A stretch of 64,000 bases of DNA from NCBI GenBank assembly GCA_013204985.1, contig JABMLG010000001.1, positions 1-64,000 on the forward strand. The letters run 5' to 3'. The position numbers and the translations under genes were made by a program. This document shows, piece after piece, positions 42,051 to 56,274 of this stretch. Below the pieces are notes generated by a model, which worked only from the letters and a program-made list of their open reading frames with translations, did not search any database and had not been told where the DNA came from. The DNA is from Microbacteriaceae bacterium VKM Ac-2855. Lineage in GTDB: Bacteria > Actinomycetota > Actinomycetes > Actinomycetales > Microbacteriaceae. Position 1 is the stretch's first letter. Each line of letters begins with the position of its first letter.

Positions 42051-44170
42051 CGTTGGTCCGCCTTCACTCTGAGGATGTGCACGGGCTCGACGTGGGAGTC
42101 CAGCCGTACGTAGTTGTCGGTCGACCAGGTCCAGACCGCACCGGTGATGAGATCCTCGACCTCGAAGGTATCGCCCCAGTCCAGTCCCAGCGCCGGCAGA
42201 TCGAGTCGAACGGTGCTCTCGCGCACCGAGTGCGGATCCACATTGGCCACGACGATGATCGTGTCGGCCTCACCGGCGCCGGTGAACTCGCGATCGAGGT
42301 GCTTGCTGAACACCAAGATCGAGTCGTCGTCGCTGCCGTGAACCGTGAGGTTGCGCAGCTGCCGCAGGGCCGGATGCGCGCGACGGATCGTGTTCAGCTT
42401 CGTGATGTACGGGGCGAGCGAGGTGCCGTGAGCCTCCGCGCGGGCGAAGTCGCGGGCCTTGTACTCGTACTTCTCGTTGTCGATGTTCTCCTCGGCGCCC
42501 GGGCGCGCGACGTTCTCGAACAGCTCGAATCCGGCGTACACACCCCACAGCGGCGATGCCGTAGCGGCCAGCGCAGCCCTGATCTTGAACGCCGCCGGCC
42601 CTCCGAACTGCAGGTATTCGGTGAGGATGTCGGGGGTGTTCACGAACAGGTTCGGACGCATGAAATCCGAGGTCTCGTGCGAGACGCTGCTGAAGAACTC
42701 GGCGAGCTCCTCCTTCGTGTTCCGCCAGGTGAAGTACGAGTACGACTGCTGGAAGCCGACCTTCGCCAGCGCCTGCATGATCGCCGGCCGGGTGAACGCC
42801 TCCGCGAGGAACACCACCTCCGGGTGCTCGCGGTTCACCTCGTGGATCACCCACTCCCAGAAGTCGAGGGGTTTGGTGTGCGGGTTGTCGACGCGGAAGA
42901 TCTTGACGCCCAGGCCGATCCAGTGCTCGAGCAGACGCAGGGATTCGGCGCGGATACCGGCCGGATCGTTGTCGAAATTGATCGGGTAGATGTCCTGGTA
43001 CTTCTTCGGCGGGTTCTCCGCATACGCGATCGTGCCGTCGGGCAGAGTCGTGAACCACTCGGGGTGGCTCTGCACCCACGGATGATCGGGGCTCGCCTGC
43101 AGAGCGAAGTCGAGCGCGAGCTCGAGCCCGTTGGCCTCGACCTGCTCGCGGAAGTGCACGAAGTCCTCGATGGTGCCGAGGTCAGGGTGCACCGCATCGT
43201 GGCCGCCCTCCGGGGATCCGATGGCCCAGGGCGAGCCGGGATCGTTCGGCCCCGCGTTCAGCGTGTTGTTCGGTCCCTTACGGAACGCCCGACCGATCGG
43301 GTGGATCGGGGGGAGGTAGAGAACGTCGAAGCCCATTGCGGCGACGGCCGGGAGTCGCTCCTCGGCCGTGCGGAACGTGCCGCTGGTCCAGCTGCCGTCC
43401 TCGTTCTTCAGCGCGCCTTCCGAGCGGGGGAAGAACTCGTACCAGGCGCCGACCCCGGCGCGCGTGCGCTCGACCGTGATGCTCCGGGTGACGGAGAGGG
43501 TGGGCAGGCTGTAGATCGGGCGTGCGAGAACGATGCCGTGCACGCCCTGGTCCGTCGCGGCCGCAAGACGCTCGGAATCGCTCAGACCGGTGTCCGCCAG
43601 CCGTGCTGCGGCGTCCCGCAGCATGGCGCGCTCGGCATCGCTGCGCTTCACATCCGCCGCCCCGCGGGTGAGCAGCTCGATGCCGATCGCGAAGGTCACG
43701 TCGATGTCGAGGCCGGCAGGGATCTTCACCTCGGCATTGTGCAACCAGGTCGCGTAGTCGTCGGCGTAGGCCTGGATCCGGTACTTCCAGGTGCCGGGTA
43801 CGTCGAGGGCGACGAGGCGCCCCCAGCGGTCGGTGCCCGGCGCGAGGGGCATCATCCGGAACTGGCGTTGCGAGCCGCTCGGGTCCATCAGCAGCAGATC
43901 GACGCCGATGAGGTCGTGGCCCTCGCGGAAAGCGGTCGCCGCGAACGGCACCACTTCGCCCACGAAGGCCTTGGCCGGCCACTGGTCGTCGTTGAGCTGC
44001 GGCGCGAGGTCGAAGATGGGGATCCGGCCGGCGACGGGCTCATAGGCCGGCACCGCCGGTTCCGGGATCGTCGTCGAAGCGGTTCTCGATACGGATTCGG
44101 GGGTCGTCCGGGACGCGGGGCGAGCCTTCGCAGGCCCCCGGGCGCCCTTGCCTTCTGGAGTCTTAGCCAC
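42047..44170 (-). CDS. glgE: maltose-1-phosphate maltosyltransferase GlgE
   Basis: GlgE extends alpha-1,4-glucans with maltosyl units from alpha-maltose-1-phosphate. The 707-residue GH13 subfamily 3 enzyme shows an N-terminal domain with [59 protein letters not shown], the nucleophile Asp in [18 protein letters not shown] and Glu in [11 protein letters not shown]. Residues 1-50 are a low-complexity Lys/Ala/Pro/Ser segment. The start is GTG at 44170 with TACTGT exactly 6 nt upstream, so it is leaderless; the open frame beyond that has no family support. It is transcribed away from glgP. Confidence 0.95.
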   Translation of the reverse strand: MAKTPEGKGARGPAKARPASRTTPESVSRTASTTIPEPAVPAYEPVAGRIPIFDLAPQLNDDQWPAKAFVGEVVPFAATAFREGHDLIGVDLLLMDPSGSQRQFRMMPLAPGTDRWGRLVALDVPGTWKYRIQAYADDYATWLHNAEVKIPAGLDIDVTFAIGIELLTRGAADVKRSDAERAMLRDAAARLADTGLSDSERLAAATDQGVHGIVLARPIYSLPTLSVTRSITVERTRAGVGAWYEFFPRSEGALKNEDGSWTSGTFRTAEERLPAVAAMGFDVLYLPPIHPIGRAFRKGPNNTLNAGPNDPGSPWAIGSPEGGHDAVHPDLGTIEDFVHFREQVEANGLELALDFALQASPDHPWVQSHPEWFTTLPDGTIAYAENPPKKYQDIYPINFDNDPAGIRAESLRLLEHWIGLGVKIFRVDNPHTKPLDFWEWVIHEVNREHPEVVFLAEAFTRPAIMQALAKVGFQQSYSYFTWRNTKEELAEFFSSVSHETSDFMRPNLFVNTPDILTEYLQFGGPAAFKIRAALAATASPLWGVYAGFELFENVARPGAEENIDNEKYEYKARDFARAEAHGTSLAPYITKLNTIRRAHPALRQLRNLTVHGSDDDSILVFSKHLDREFTGAGEADTIIVVANVDPHSVRESTVRLDLPALGLDWGDTFEVEDLITGAVWTWSTDNYVRLDSHVEPVHILRVKADQR

Positions 44171-44176
44171 AGTCCG

Positions 44177-44182
44177 ACAGTA
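44177..44182 (-). promoter_or_regulatory. -10 of leaderless glgE-glgB operon
   Basis: TACTGT on the reverse strand lies exactly 6 nt before the GTG at 44170 with no ribosome binding site. Confidence 0.55.
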
Positions 44183-44263
44183 CTCACCCTGCCCCCCTTT
44201 GGCACGCCGGTTGCGCTCGGCGGGCGTGTTGTGAAAAGGCGCTGGGGCGCGGATGCGTCGGTG

Positions 44264-44292
44264 TGAAACCGTTTCCCGGAGTCGGCTATTCT
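44264..44292 (+). promoter_or_regulatory. glgP promoter with operator-like palindrome
   Basis: TGAAAC (44264-44269) and TATTCT (44287-44292), with 17 bp between, form a plausible promoter. GAAACCGTTTC at 44265-44275 is a near-palindrome covering the -35, of the type bound by LacI-family sugar regulators. Control of glgP by such a repressor is inferred. Confidence 0.5.
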
Positions 44293-44385
44293 TGCCGAGC
44301 GATCGCGGGGCTGTAAACGCTGCCACCGTCATCCGGCGCCGCACCGCCTACGGAGCCTCGCGAGCGCGGCGACGAAGGGAAAGCA

Positions 44386-46962
44386 GTGAAGGCGATTCGT
44401 AGGTTCACCGTTCGGACGGTGCTCCCTCCTGAGTTGAGCGCCCTGGGCGACCTGGCTGCCAATCTGCGTTGGTCGTGGCATGAGCCGACCAGGCGCCTCT
44501 TCAACCACATCGACCCGGTCGCCTGGGCCTCCTGCGAGTTCGACCCGGTCTCGCTGCTCGGCGCGATCGGCACCGACCGTCTGAACGAACTGGCCGCCGA
44601 CGGCGGTTTCGTCGACTGGTCGAACCGCACACGCGACGAACTCGCCCACTATCTTGCGGAGCCGCGGTGGTATCAGTCGTTGCCGGCCGAGGCCCCGCGC
44701 AGCATCGCGTACTTCTCGCCCGAGTTCGGTATCGCGGCTGCGCTGCCGCAGTACTCGGGCGGGCTCGGCATCCTCGCGGGCGACCACCTGAAGGCGGCAT
44801 CGGATCTGGGTCTGCCGCTCACCGGTGTCGGCCTCTTCTACCGCGCCGGCTACTTCACACAGGGCATTTCGGCCGACGGCTGGCAGCAGGAGAGCTATCC
44901 GGTGCTCGACCCCGATGGCCTGCCGCTGCGGGTGCTGCGCAAGGCGGACGGCTCGCCTGCCCGGGTCGTGCTCGCGCTCACCGGTGGCCGGGCGCTGTAC
45001 GCGCGCGTGTGGCAGGCCGATGTCGGGCGGATCACGCTTCTGCTGCTCGATACGGACATCCCCGAGAACGAGGATGCGCTTCGCAACGTCACCGATCGTC
45101 TCTACGGCGGCGGCGGGGAGCACCGGCTCCTGCAGGAGCTCCTGCTCGGCATCGGGGGAGTTCGGGCCCTCAAACTCTGGGCCGAGATCAGCGGTGTCCA
45201 GGCGCCGGAGGTGTTCCACACCAACGAGGGCCACGCGGGCTTCCTGGGTCTCGAGCGGATCTCCGACCTGATCGGTGGCGGGCTCGCATTCGACGAGGCG
45301 CTGCAGGTCGTGCGGGCCGGAACCGTGTTCACGACGCACACGCCCGTTCCGGCGGGCATCGACCGCTTCGACCGCTCCCTCGTCGAGGCCTACTTCTCCA
45401 CGGATCTGCTTCCGTCCGTCGAAGTGCACGACGTGCTCGCCCTCGGCGCGGAGAGCTACCCGGGCGGCTCCGATCACGTCTTCAACATGGCCGTGATGGG
45501 TCTGCGACTCGGCCAACGCGCGAACGGCGTCTCGAAACTGCACGGCGAGGTCAGCCGAGGGATGTTCTCGGGCCTCTGGCCGGGGTTCGACAACGCGGAT
45601 GTGCCGATCCAATCGGTCACCAACGGCGTGCACGCTCAGACGTGGACCGACCCGATGCTGATCGCCCTGGCCGACGAGAAGCTGGGCACCGCCGACACGA
45701 CGGTCGCCGACTGGGCGTCGCCTGCTGTGAGCGATTCGGACATCTGGAACGTGCGCCGGGCGATGCGTGAGCAACTGGTGCACGACGCGCGTCGGCGGAT
45801 GAAGGCGTCGTGGTTGCAGCAGAACCCCGGCGGCCTCGTACCGTCGTGGCTCGATGAGCTGCTCGACCCCGAGGTGCTGACCATCGGCTTCGCTCGCCGG
45901 GTGCCCACCTATAAGCGCCTCACCCTCATGCTGCACGACCCCGAACGACTGCGCGCGCTGCTGACGCACAAGAAGCGCCCCGTGCAGATCGTGATCGCGG
46001 GGAAGTCGCATCCCGCCGACGATGACGGCAAGCGCCTGATCCAAAAGCTCGTTCAGTTCGCGCAGGACCCCGAGCTGCGCCGACGGATCGTGTTCCTGCC
46101 GGACTACGACATCGCGATGGCGCAGCTGCTCTATCCCGGTACGGACGTCTGGTTGAACAACCCGCTGCGACCACTCGAAGCCTGCGGTACCTCGGGGATG
46201 AAGGCGGCGTTGAACGGATCACTGAACCTGTCGATCCTGGACGGCTGGTGGAACGAGTACTTCGACGGCGAGAACGGCTGGGCGATCCCGTCCTCCGACC
46301 GCGCCATCGACTCCGCGGAGCGCGACACGCTCGAAGCCAATGCGCTGTACGACCTCATCGAGCACGATGTCGCACCTCGCTTCTACAAGCGCAACGACGA
46401 CGGGGTGCCCGAGCGCTGGGTCGCATCGATCCGGCACACGCTGTCCACACTCTCGCCCGAACTCTCGGCCGAGCGCATGGTGCGGCAGTACGTCGAGAAC
46501 CTGTACATGCCCGCGGCGATCGCCGAACGGGAGATCTCGCACGATCACTACGCCTCCGCCAAGGAGCTGGCAACCTGGAAGCACCGTGTCCGCGACGCCT
46601 GGGGCGGAGTCGCCGTCACCTACGTCGAGTCCGGGGGCATCGACGCGGTGCCGCAGATCGGCGACGAGCTGCGCATCCGTGCCCGAGTGAGCCTCGGCGG
46701 GCTCAGCCCGGACGACGTCTCGGTGCAGGTGGTCTACGGCGCCAGCGGCGAGGGCGACGCGCTGCGCGACGTGCGCACGAGCGAGCTCGGACTCTCGGAC
46801 GAGTCGGGTCGTCACGTAGAGAACTCCTCCGGGCAGACGCAGTACTACGGCACCGTCACGCTCGATCGCTCCGGCCCGTTCGGCTACACGGTGCGCGTCG
46901 TCCCGAAGAACCCACTGCTCGCGACGTCGTCCGAACTCGGGCTGGTCGCCGTCGCGAACTGA
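44386..46962 (+). CDS. glgP: alpha-glucan phosphorylase (GT35)
   Basis: It releases glucose-1-phosphate from alpha-glucans. The 858-residue product begins with the DUF3417-type N-terminal region LPPELSALGDLAANLRWSWHEPTRRLF, then IAYFSPEFGIAAALPQYSGGLGILAGDHLKAASDLG. The pyridoxal-phosphate site is EACGTSGMKAALNGSLNLSILDGWW, with the Lys in GMKAALNG. This is the short archaeal/actinobacterial glucan phosphorylase type rather than the E. coli MalP/GlgP type. GTG start at 44386 after GGGAAAGCA. It is divergent from glgE and supplies the degradative arm of the glucan cycle. Confidence 0.96.
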   Translation: MKAIRRFTVRTVLPPELSALGDLAANLRWSWHEPTRRLFNHIDPVAWASCEFDPVSLLGAIGTDRLNELAADGGFVDWSNRTRDELAHYLAEPRWYQSLPAEAPRSIAYFSPEFGIAAALPQYSGGLGILAGDHLKAASDLGLPLTGVGLFYRAGYFTQGISADGWQQESYPVLDPDGLPLRVLRKADGSPARVVLALTGGRALYARVWQADVGRITLLLLDTDIPENEDALRNVTDRLYGGGGEHRLLQELLLGIGGVRALKLWAEISGVQAPEVFHTNEGHAGFLGLERISDLIGGGLAFDEALQVVRAGTVFTTHTPVPAGIDRFDRSLVEAYFSTDLLPSVEVHDVLALGAESYPGGSDHVFNMAVMGLRLGQRANGVSKLHGEVSRGMFSGLWPGFDNADVPIQSVTNGVHAQTWTDPMLIALADEKLGTADTTVADWASPAVSDSDIWNVRRAMREQLVHDARRRMKASWLQQNPGGLVPSWLDELLDPEVLTIGFARRVPTYKRLTLMLHDPERLRALLTHKKRPVQIVIAGKSHPADDDGKRLIQKLVQFAQDPELRRRIVFLPDYDIAMAQLLYPGTDVWLNNPLRPLEACGTSGMKAALNGSLNLSILDGWWNEYFDGENGWAIPSSDRAIDSAERDTLEANALYDLIEHDVAPRFYKRNDDGVPERWVASIRHTLSTLSPELSAERMVRQYVENLYMPAAIAEREISHDHYASAKELATWKHRVRDAWGGVAVTYVESGGIDAVPQIGDELRIRARVSLGGLSPDDVSVQVVYGASGEGDALRDVRTSELGLSDESGRHVENSSGQTQYYGTVTLDRSGPFGYTVRVVPKNPLLATSSELGLVAVAN

Positions 46963-47027
46963 CGAGGGCGCCGAAGGGCGTAGCCTTCGGTTACAGGGTC
47001 ATGCAGGCTCTCGACGGAGGAATGACC

Positions 47028-47171
47028 ATGGGCGAGAAGTCGACACGAAAGGCCGTGGCGAAGCCGGCGGCGAAGTCGTTGAAGGAGAAGCGTCTCGACA
47101 AGAAGGCGAAGTCGGGCACGATCTCGCACGAGACGGATGCGGTGAGCAGCAAGGTCAAGAAGCGCTCGTAA
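47028..47171 (+). CDS. small basic protein, 47 residues
   Basis: A short gene encoding a Lys/Arg/Ser-rich protein of 47 residues (MGEKSTRKAVAKPAAKSLKEKR onward, ending KVKKRS). GGAGG lies 7 nt before this ATG; an in-frame ATG at 47022 is too close to it. Codon usage is actinobacterial. Similar tiny basic proteins are widespread in actinobacteria, as I recall, with no known role; nucleic-acid binding is a guess. A terminator follows at 47197. Confidence 0.65.
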   Translation: MGEKSTRKAVAKPAAKSLKEKRLDKKAKSGTISHETDAVSSKVKKRS

Positions 47172-47196
47172 CCCGCTTCACCGCTCGATAGTCGTC

Positions 47197-47235
47197 GTTC
47201 GGCCCGCTGAGTCCTCGAGGGTCAGCGGGCCGAAC
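47197..47235. terminator. terminator between the small basic gene and ybaK
   Basis: GTTCGGCCCGCTGA (47197-47210) pairs perfectly with TCAGCGGGCCGAAC (47222-47235) between convergent genes. There is no T-tract. Confidence 0.65.
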
Positions 47236-47258
47236 TGCGTCCGGCCGTCCGACGCTCG

Positions 47259-47744
47259 TTACCGAGCGATATCGGCAAGCGTGGCGGAGGTGACTCCGGC
47301 GAGGTCGGCGGGGGAGAGTTCGATGTCGAACCCGCGTCGGCCGCCCGAGACGAAGACGGTGTCCCAGAGCTCGACGGTCTCATCGAGCACGGTCGCGAGC
47401 GGCGTCTTCTGTCCGACCGGACTGATGCCGCCGACGACGTACCCCGTCTTCCGCTCCGCGAGCCGCGGATCCGCCATCGTCGCCTTCTTACCGCCGGCCG
47501 CTGCCGCGAGTTCCTTCAAGCCGAGCTTGCCGGTGACCGGCACGACGGCGACGACGAGCCGACCGTCTACATCCGCGAGCAGCGTCTTGAAGACGCGGTC
47601 CGGTTCGACCCCCAGCGCCTCCGCGGCCTCGAGTCCGAAGCTGGGAGCCGACGGGTCGTGGTCGTACTCGTGCGGGACGAACGCGATGCCGGCTGCGGTC
47701 AGCGCGATCGTGGCCGGAGTGCCCGGGCCGGAGCGGGCGGCCAT
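47259..47744 (-). CDS. ybaK: YbaK-type Cys-tRNA(Pro)/aminoacyl-tRNA deacylase
   Basis: A 161-residue free-standing editing domain that hydrolyses mischarged Cys-tRNA(Pro) and related aminoacyl-tRNAs. Seen are AAEALGVEPDRVFKTLLADVDGRLVVAVVPVTGKLGLKELAAAAGGKKATMAD and the YVVGGISPVGQK loop, both characteristic of YbaK. The start ATG overlaps the stop of glgX by one base, so it rides on the glgX transcript. Confidence 0.93.
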   Translation of the reverse strand: MAARSGPGTPATIALTAAGIAFVPHEYDHDPSAPSFGLEAAEALGVEPDRVFKTLLADVDGRLVVAVVPVTGKLGLKELAAAAGGKKATMADPRLAERKTGYVVGGISPVGQKTPLATVLDETVELWDTVFVSGGRRGFDIELSPADLAGVTSATLADIAR

Positions 47745-49798
47745 CAGCCGTGCGCGCGGAAGAGTTGCATCGACGTTCCGGCGACCTTGATCACCTGGCC
47801 GGGTTTGAAATCCTCGCCGTGCTCCAGCGGCACGATGTCGTCGCTGTTCCACAGGCGGGTGTAGCCCGTGACGCCCTCGTGCTCGGCGAGGGTCACGGTG
47901 GTCTCGTGCTCGACGCCGTGGATCACGAGAAGGATGCGATTGAACTCCTCGTACTCGGGCGTCGAGGCGGCGAGGTACTGCAGCGTGCGGTTCGCCGCGG
48001 AGGTCCAGTCGGATTCGGACATGCCCCGGCCGTGACTGTCGTACCAGTCCATCTCGCTGGCGCTCGGCGTCGGCACGTCGCCACCACGTCCGTAGTGCGC
48101 CGGCCGCAGCGCCGGATTCTCCCGACGCAGTTGGATCAGGCGCTTGCTGTGACGCGCGAGGTCGTGCTGCCAGTCGCTCTTCGCGTCCCAACGCATCCAC
48201 GTCAGCTCGGAGTCGTGGCAATAGGCGTTGTTGTTGCCGCGCTGGCTGCGGCCGAACTCGTCGCCCGCCGTGATCATCGGTACCCCGGCGGACAGCAGGA
48301 GGGTGCCCAGCAGGTTGCGCATCGCCTTCTGCCGCGCGTGGTTCACGGGCGCATCGCTGGTCGGGCCCTCGAAGCCGTGGTTGAAGGAGCGGTTGTTGTC
48401 GGTGCCGTCGCGGTTGGACTCGCCGTTGCCGACGTTGTGCTTGACGTTGTATGAGACCAGATCGGCCAGGGTGAAGCCGTCGTGCGCGGTGATGAAGTTC
48501 ACCGAGGCGAGCGGGCCTCTCTCGAGGGAGAAGGTGTTCGATGATCCGGCCAGGCGGGTCGCGAACCCACCGATCCCGACCGGCGGGCCGCCGGCTCGCC
48601 GGGCGTAGTCGATGTCCGAGAGCCAGAAGTTGCGGACCCGGTCGCGGTAGCGGTCGTTCCACTCCGACCATCCCGCGGGGAAGTTGCCCGTCTGCCAGCC
48701 GCCGAGACCGACGTCCCACGGCTCGGCGATCATCTTGGTCCCACCCAGCACCGGGTCGTCGACGATGGCCTTCAGAAGCGGATGATCGCTGCGGAAATGC
48801 GCGATCTCATCGCGTCCGAGCGTGGCCGCGAGATCGAGACGGAAGCCGTCGATCTGGAGATCCTCCGCCCAGTAGCGCAGCGAGTCCAGCACCATCCGTT
48901 GTGGTACGGGGTGCCCGTAGTCGATGGTGTTGCCGCATCCCGTGACGTCGATGTAGGCGCCGTTCGGCTGCTGGCGGTAGTAGTTCGCGTTGTCGATGCC
49001 ACGCAAGCTCGTCCGCGGGCCGCCCGGGCCCTCCTCCGCGGTGTGGTTGTACACCACGTCGAGGATCACTTCGAGTCCGGCCTCGTGCAGGAGCTTGACC
49101 ATGCCCTTGAACTCGCGGAGCACGGCCGACGGCCCACCCTGCTGCGCGGCGCGCGACGCGTAGGCGGCGTGCGGGGTGAAGAAGTTGAGCGTGTTGTAGC
49201 CCCAGTAATTGATCAGGCCCTGCTTGATCAGTCGCTGTTCCGACACGAAGGCGTGCACGGGCAGCAGCTCGATGCTGGTGACGCCGAGATCCTTCAGGTA
49301 ATGGATGGTCGACTCATGCGCCAGTCCGGCGTAAGTGCCGCGGAGTTCCACCGGCATCTGCGCGTTGAGTTTGGTCATGCCCTTCACGTGGGCCTCGTAG
49401 ATCACCGTGTGATCGAGAGGTACGCGGGGCTTGCGCGATCCGCCCCAGTCGAACTCCTCGTCCACGACCACCGAGCGCCACTCGTCTTCGGCGACCCGGT
49501 GGATCCCCTTCGTGTACGGCTCCAGCAGGAGGGTGCGCGGGTTGAACGGGCTCGTCGGCGTCGGCTCTCCATCGACGCGGATGGCGTATCGCGTGCCGAC
49601 CGAGAGGGAGCGCGACCGTCCCAGCCAGACGTCGCCCTCCTCACGGACCATCGGCACCGTCTTGACGACCCAGTTCGGGTCCTTCGCGTCGAAGATCAAC
49701 AGGTCGATACTGGAGGCGTGCTGAGACCACACGCGCAGCTCGCCGCCGCGGGTGGTGATCCGAACGCCCAGTTTCCGCAAGGGATCCGGCGAAGTCAT
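47744..49798 (-). CDS. glgX: glycogen debranching enzyme GlgX
   Basis: GlgX cuts alpha-1,6 branches in phosphorylase-limited glycogen. The 684-residue GH13 enzyme has an N-terminal CBM48 domain, the barrel with VIYEAHVKGMTKLNAQMP, NYWGYNTLNFFTPHAAYA, VILDVVYNHTAEE, the nucleophile Asp in DGFRLDLAATLGRD, Glu in KMIAEPWDVGLGGWQ and Asp in ITAHDGFTLADLVSY. Length and motifs match TreX/GlgX. TACTCT lies 7 nt before the start on the reverse strand, so it also looks leaderless. It co-localises with glgP, which needs debranching to go to completion. Confidence 0.96.
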   Translation of the reverse strand: MTSPDPLRKLGVRITTRGGELRVWSQHASSIDLLIFDAKDPNWVVKTVPMVREEGDVWLGRSRSLSVGTRYAIRVDGEPTPTSPFNPRTLLLEPYTKGIHRVAEDEWRSVVVDEEFDWGGSRKPRVPLDHTVIYEAHVKGMTKLNAQMPVELRGTYAGLAHESTIHYLKDLGVTSIELLPVHAFVSEQRLIKQGLINYWGYNTLNFFTPHAAYASRAAQQGGPSAVLREFKGMVKLLHEAGLEVILDVVYNHTAEEGPGGPRTSLRGIDNANYYRQQPNGAYIDVTGCGNTIDYGHPVPQRMVLDSLRYWAEDLQIDGFRLDLAATLGRDEIAHFRSDHPLLKAIVDDPVLGGTKMIAEPWDVGLGGWQTGNFPAGWSEWNDRYRDRVRNFWLSDIDYARRAGGPPVGIGGFATRLAGSSNTFSLERGPLASVNFITAHDGFTLADLVSYNVKHNVGNGESNRDGTDNNRSFNHGFEGPTSDAPVNHARQKAMRNLLGTLLLSAGVPMITAGDEFGRSQRGNNNAYCHDSELTWMRWDAKSDWQHDLARHSKRLIQLRRENPALRPAHYGRGGDVPTPSASEMDWYDSHGRGMSESDWTSAANRTLQYLAASTPEYEEFNRILLVIHGVEHETTVTLAEHEGVTGYTRLWNSDDIVPLEHGEDFKPGQVIKVAGTSMQLFRAHG

Positions 49799-49805
49799 GC
49801 GTCCT

Positions 49806-49811
49806 AGAGTA
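49806..49811 (-). promoter_or_regulatory. -10 of glgX-ybaK
   Basis: TACTCT on the reverse strand lies 7 nt before the ATG at 49798. Confidence 0.45.
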
Positions 49812-49866
49812 GTGACTGTCTCCGGCGGCCTTCGACACCGTCTCAGTTTTCGGAAGGCGGACGCGA

Positions 49867-51081
49867 GTGTTCTATCTCGACCATGCGGCGACGACCCCTA
49901 TGCGCGCCTGCGCGCGCACCGCCTACCTCTCTGCTCTCGATCACGTGGGCAACCCGTCGTCCATCCACGGATCGGGCCAGGATGCCCGACGCGTGCTCGA
50001 AGACGCACGCGCCGATCTGGCTGGAGCGCTCGGCTGCGAAGGAATCGAGGTGATCCTCACCGGCGGCGGCACGGAAGCGATCAATCTGGCGATCAAGGGA
50101 CTGTTCTGGCAGCGTCGGGGCGAGGATCCGCGCCGCACGCGCATCCTGGCGCCCGCGGGGGAGCATCACGCGACGATCGACAGCATCGAGTGGCTGGTCT
50201 CGCACGAGGGTGCGGACGTCGAGTGGCTGCCGCTGGATGCAGAAGGCGCGTTGCAGCCGGAGACCCTTGCGGCGGCGATCGCACGCGACCCCGATTCGGT
50301 CGCCCTCGTGACCGCGTTGTGGGTGAACAACGAGATCGGCACCATCCTGCCGGTCGTCGAACTCTCCCGTGTCGCTGCGGCTTCCGACGTGCCGTTGCAC
50401 CTGGATGCGGTGGCGGCCTTCGGCCACGTGCCGATCGACGTCGCGGCGACCCGTCTGGCGTCCGGCGCGCGCGGCGGCGGAGGGCTCGTCGCGGCGAGCG
50501 TGTCCGGGCACAAGGTCGGCGGTCCCGTGTCGTCGGGTGCGCTCTTCCTGTCGCGTGCAGCCACGGTCGTGCCGATCCAGCACGGCGGCGGTCAGCAACG
50601 CGGTATCCGCTCGGGTACGCAGGACGTCGCCGGCGCGGCCTCGTTCGCGGCCGCCGCTCGTGAGTCGGTGGCCGGACTCGACGAGGAGAGCATCCGAGTC
50701 GCCGTCCTTCGGGACCGGCTGATCGACGGAGTCCTGGGCTCCGTACCGGGTGCGCGGCTCACCGGGCCATCCGTCGGGTCCGGCCGTCGGGCGCCCAACA
50801 ACGCGCACCTCTCGTTCCCCGGAGCGCAGGGCGACTCCCTCCTGTTCCTGCTCGATCTCGCCGGCATCTCCGTCTCGACGGGATCCGCCTGCACGGCGGG
50901 CATCCCCGAACCGTCGCACGTCGTGATGGCGCTCGGCCGTTCGGAGGAAGAGGCGCGCGGGGTTCTGCGATTCAGCCTCGGTTACAGCTCGACGGCCGCC
51001 GACGTCGACGCTCTGCTCGCGGCGCTGCCGGACGCCTACGCTCGGGCCGCCAGAGCAGGGCTCTCCTCCCGCGCCGTGTGA
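49867..51081 (+). CDS. cysteine desulfurase (NifS/IscS family)
   Basis: A 404-residue PLP enzyme that releases sulfur from cysteine as a persulfide. Class V aminotransferase features are [19 protein letters not shown] at the start, [31 protein letters not shown]-type substrate loop, the PLP Lys in [16 protein letters not shown] and the active Cys in [16 protein letters not shown]. It is followed directly by mnmA, the tRNA thiolase that needs this sulfur, so a role in tRNA modification as well as Fe-S assembly is likely. GTG start at 49867, with GGAAGG further upstream. Confidence 0.95.
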   Translation: MFYLDHAATTPMRACARTAYLSALDHVGNPSSIHGSGQDARRVLEDARADLAGALGCEGIEVILTGGGTEAINLAIKGLFWQRRGEDPRRTRILAPAGEHHATIDSIEWLVSHEGADVEWLPLDAEGALQPETLAAAIARDPDSVALVTALWVNNEIGTILPVVELSRVAAASDVPLHLDAVAAFGHVPIDVAATRLASGARGGGGLVAASVSGHKVGGPVSSGALFLSRAATVVPIQHGGGQQRGIRSGTQDVAGAASFAAAARESVAGLDEESIRVAVLRDRLIDGVLGSVPGARLTGPSVGSGRRAPNNAHLSFPGAQGDSLLFLLDLAGISVSTGSACTAGIPEPSHVVMALGRSEEEARGVLRFSLGYSSTAADVDALLAALPDAYARAARAGLSSRAV

Positions 51082-51122
51082 GGCCGTTCGACGGCCAATC
51101 AGCAGGGGCGCGCCGCCCCGCG

Positions 51123-51128
51123 TATCCT
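51123..51128 (+). promoter_or_regulatory. -10 of leaderless mnmA
   Basis: TATCCT lies exactly 6 nt before the ATG at 51135 with no ribosome binding site. Confidence 0.55.
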
Positions 51129-51134
51129 ATTCGG

Positions 51135-55919
<4,785 letters not shown>

Positions 55920-55974
55920 ATGGCGTCGAATAGGATTGGTGGGTTCATCACCCCGATCCATCTGACGGAGACGC

Positions 55975-56274
55975 ATGTCCGAGATCACGACCGAAACGGT
56001 CGCCCACCTGGCGGGACTCGCCAGAATCGAGCTAGGCCCGGAGGAGATCCAGATCATGACGCGCGAGCTCGGCTCGATCGTCGACTCCTTCGCCGCGGTG
56101 CAAGCGGTCGCCACGCCCGATGTCCCGGCCACCAGCCACCCGATCCCGTTGCAGAACGTGTTCCGTCCGGACATCGTCGGTGAGACGCTCACCGTCGAGC
56201 AGGCTCTCTCGGGTGCGCCCGAGCACGACGGCACCCGGTTCAAGGTCTCCGCGATCCTGGGGGAGGAGCAGTGA
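55975..56274 (+). CDS. gatC: Asp/Glu-tRNA amidotransferase subunit C
   Basis: GatC stabilises the GatA-GatB complex that turns Glu-tRNA(Gln) and Asp-tRNA(Asn) into the correct aminoacyl-tRNAs. The 99-residue product shows [34 protein letters not shown] and ends with the [13 protein letters not shown] motif. ATG 55975 follows GGAGACGC. TAGGAT about 45 nt upstream may be its -10. It overlaps gatA by 4 bp; gatC-gatA-gatB is one operon. Confidence 0.97.
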   Translation: MSEITTETVAHLAGLARIELGPEEIQIMTRELGSIVDSFAAVQAVATPDVPATSHPIPLQNVFRPDIVGETLTVEQALSGAPEHDGTRFKVSAILGEEQ

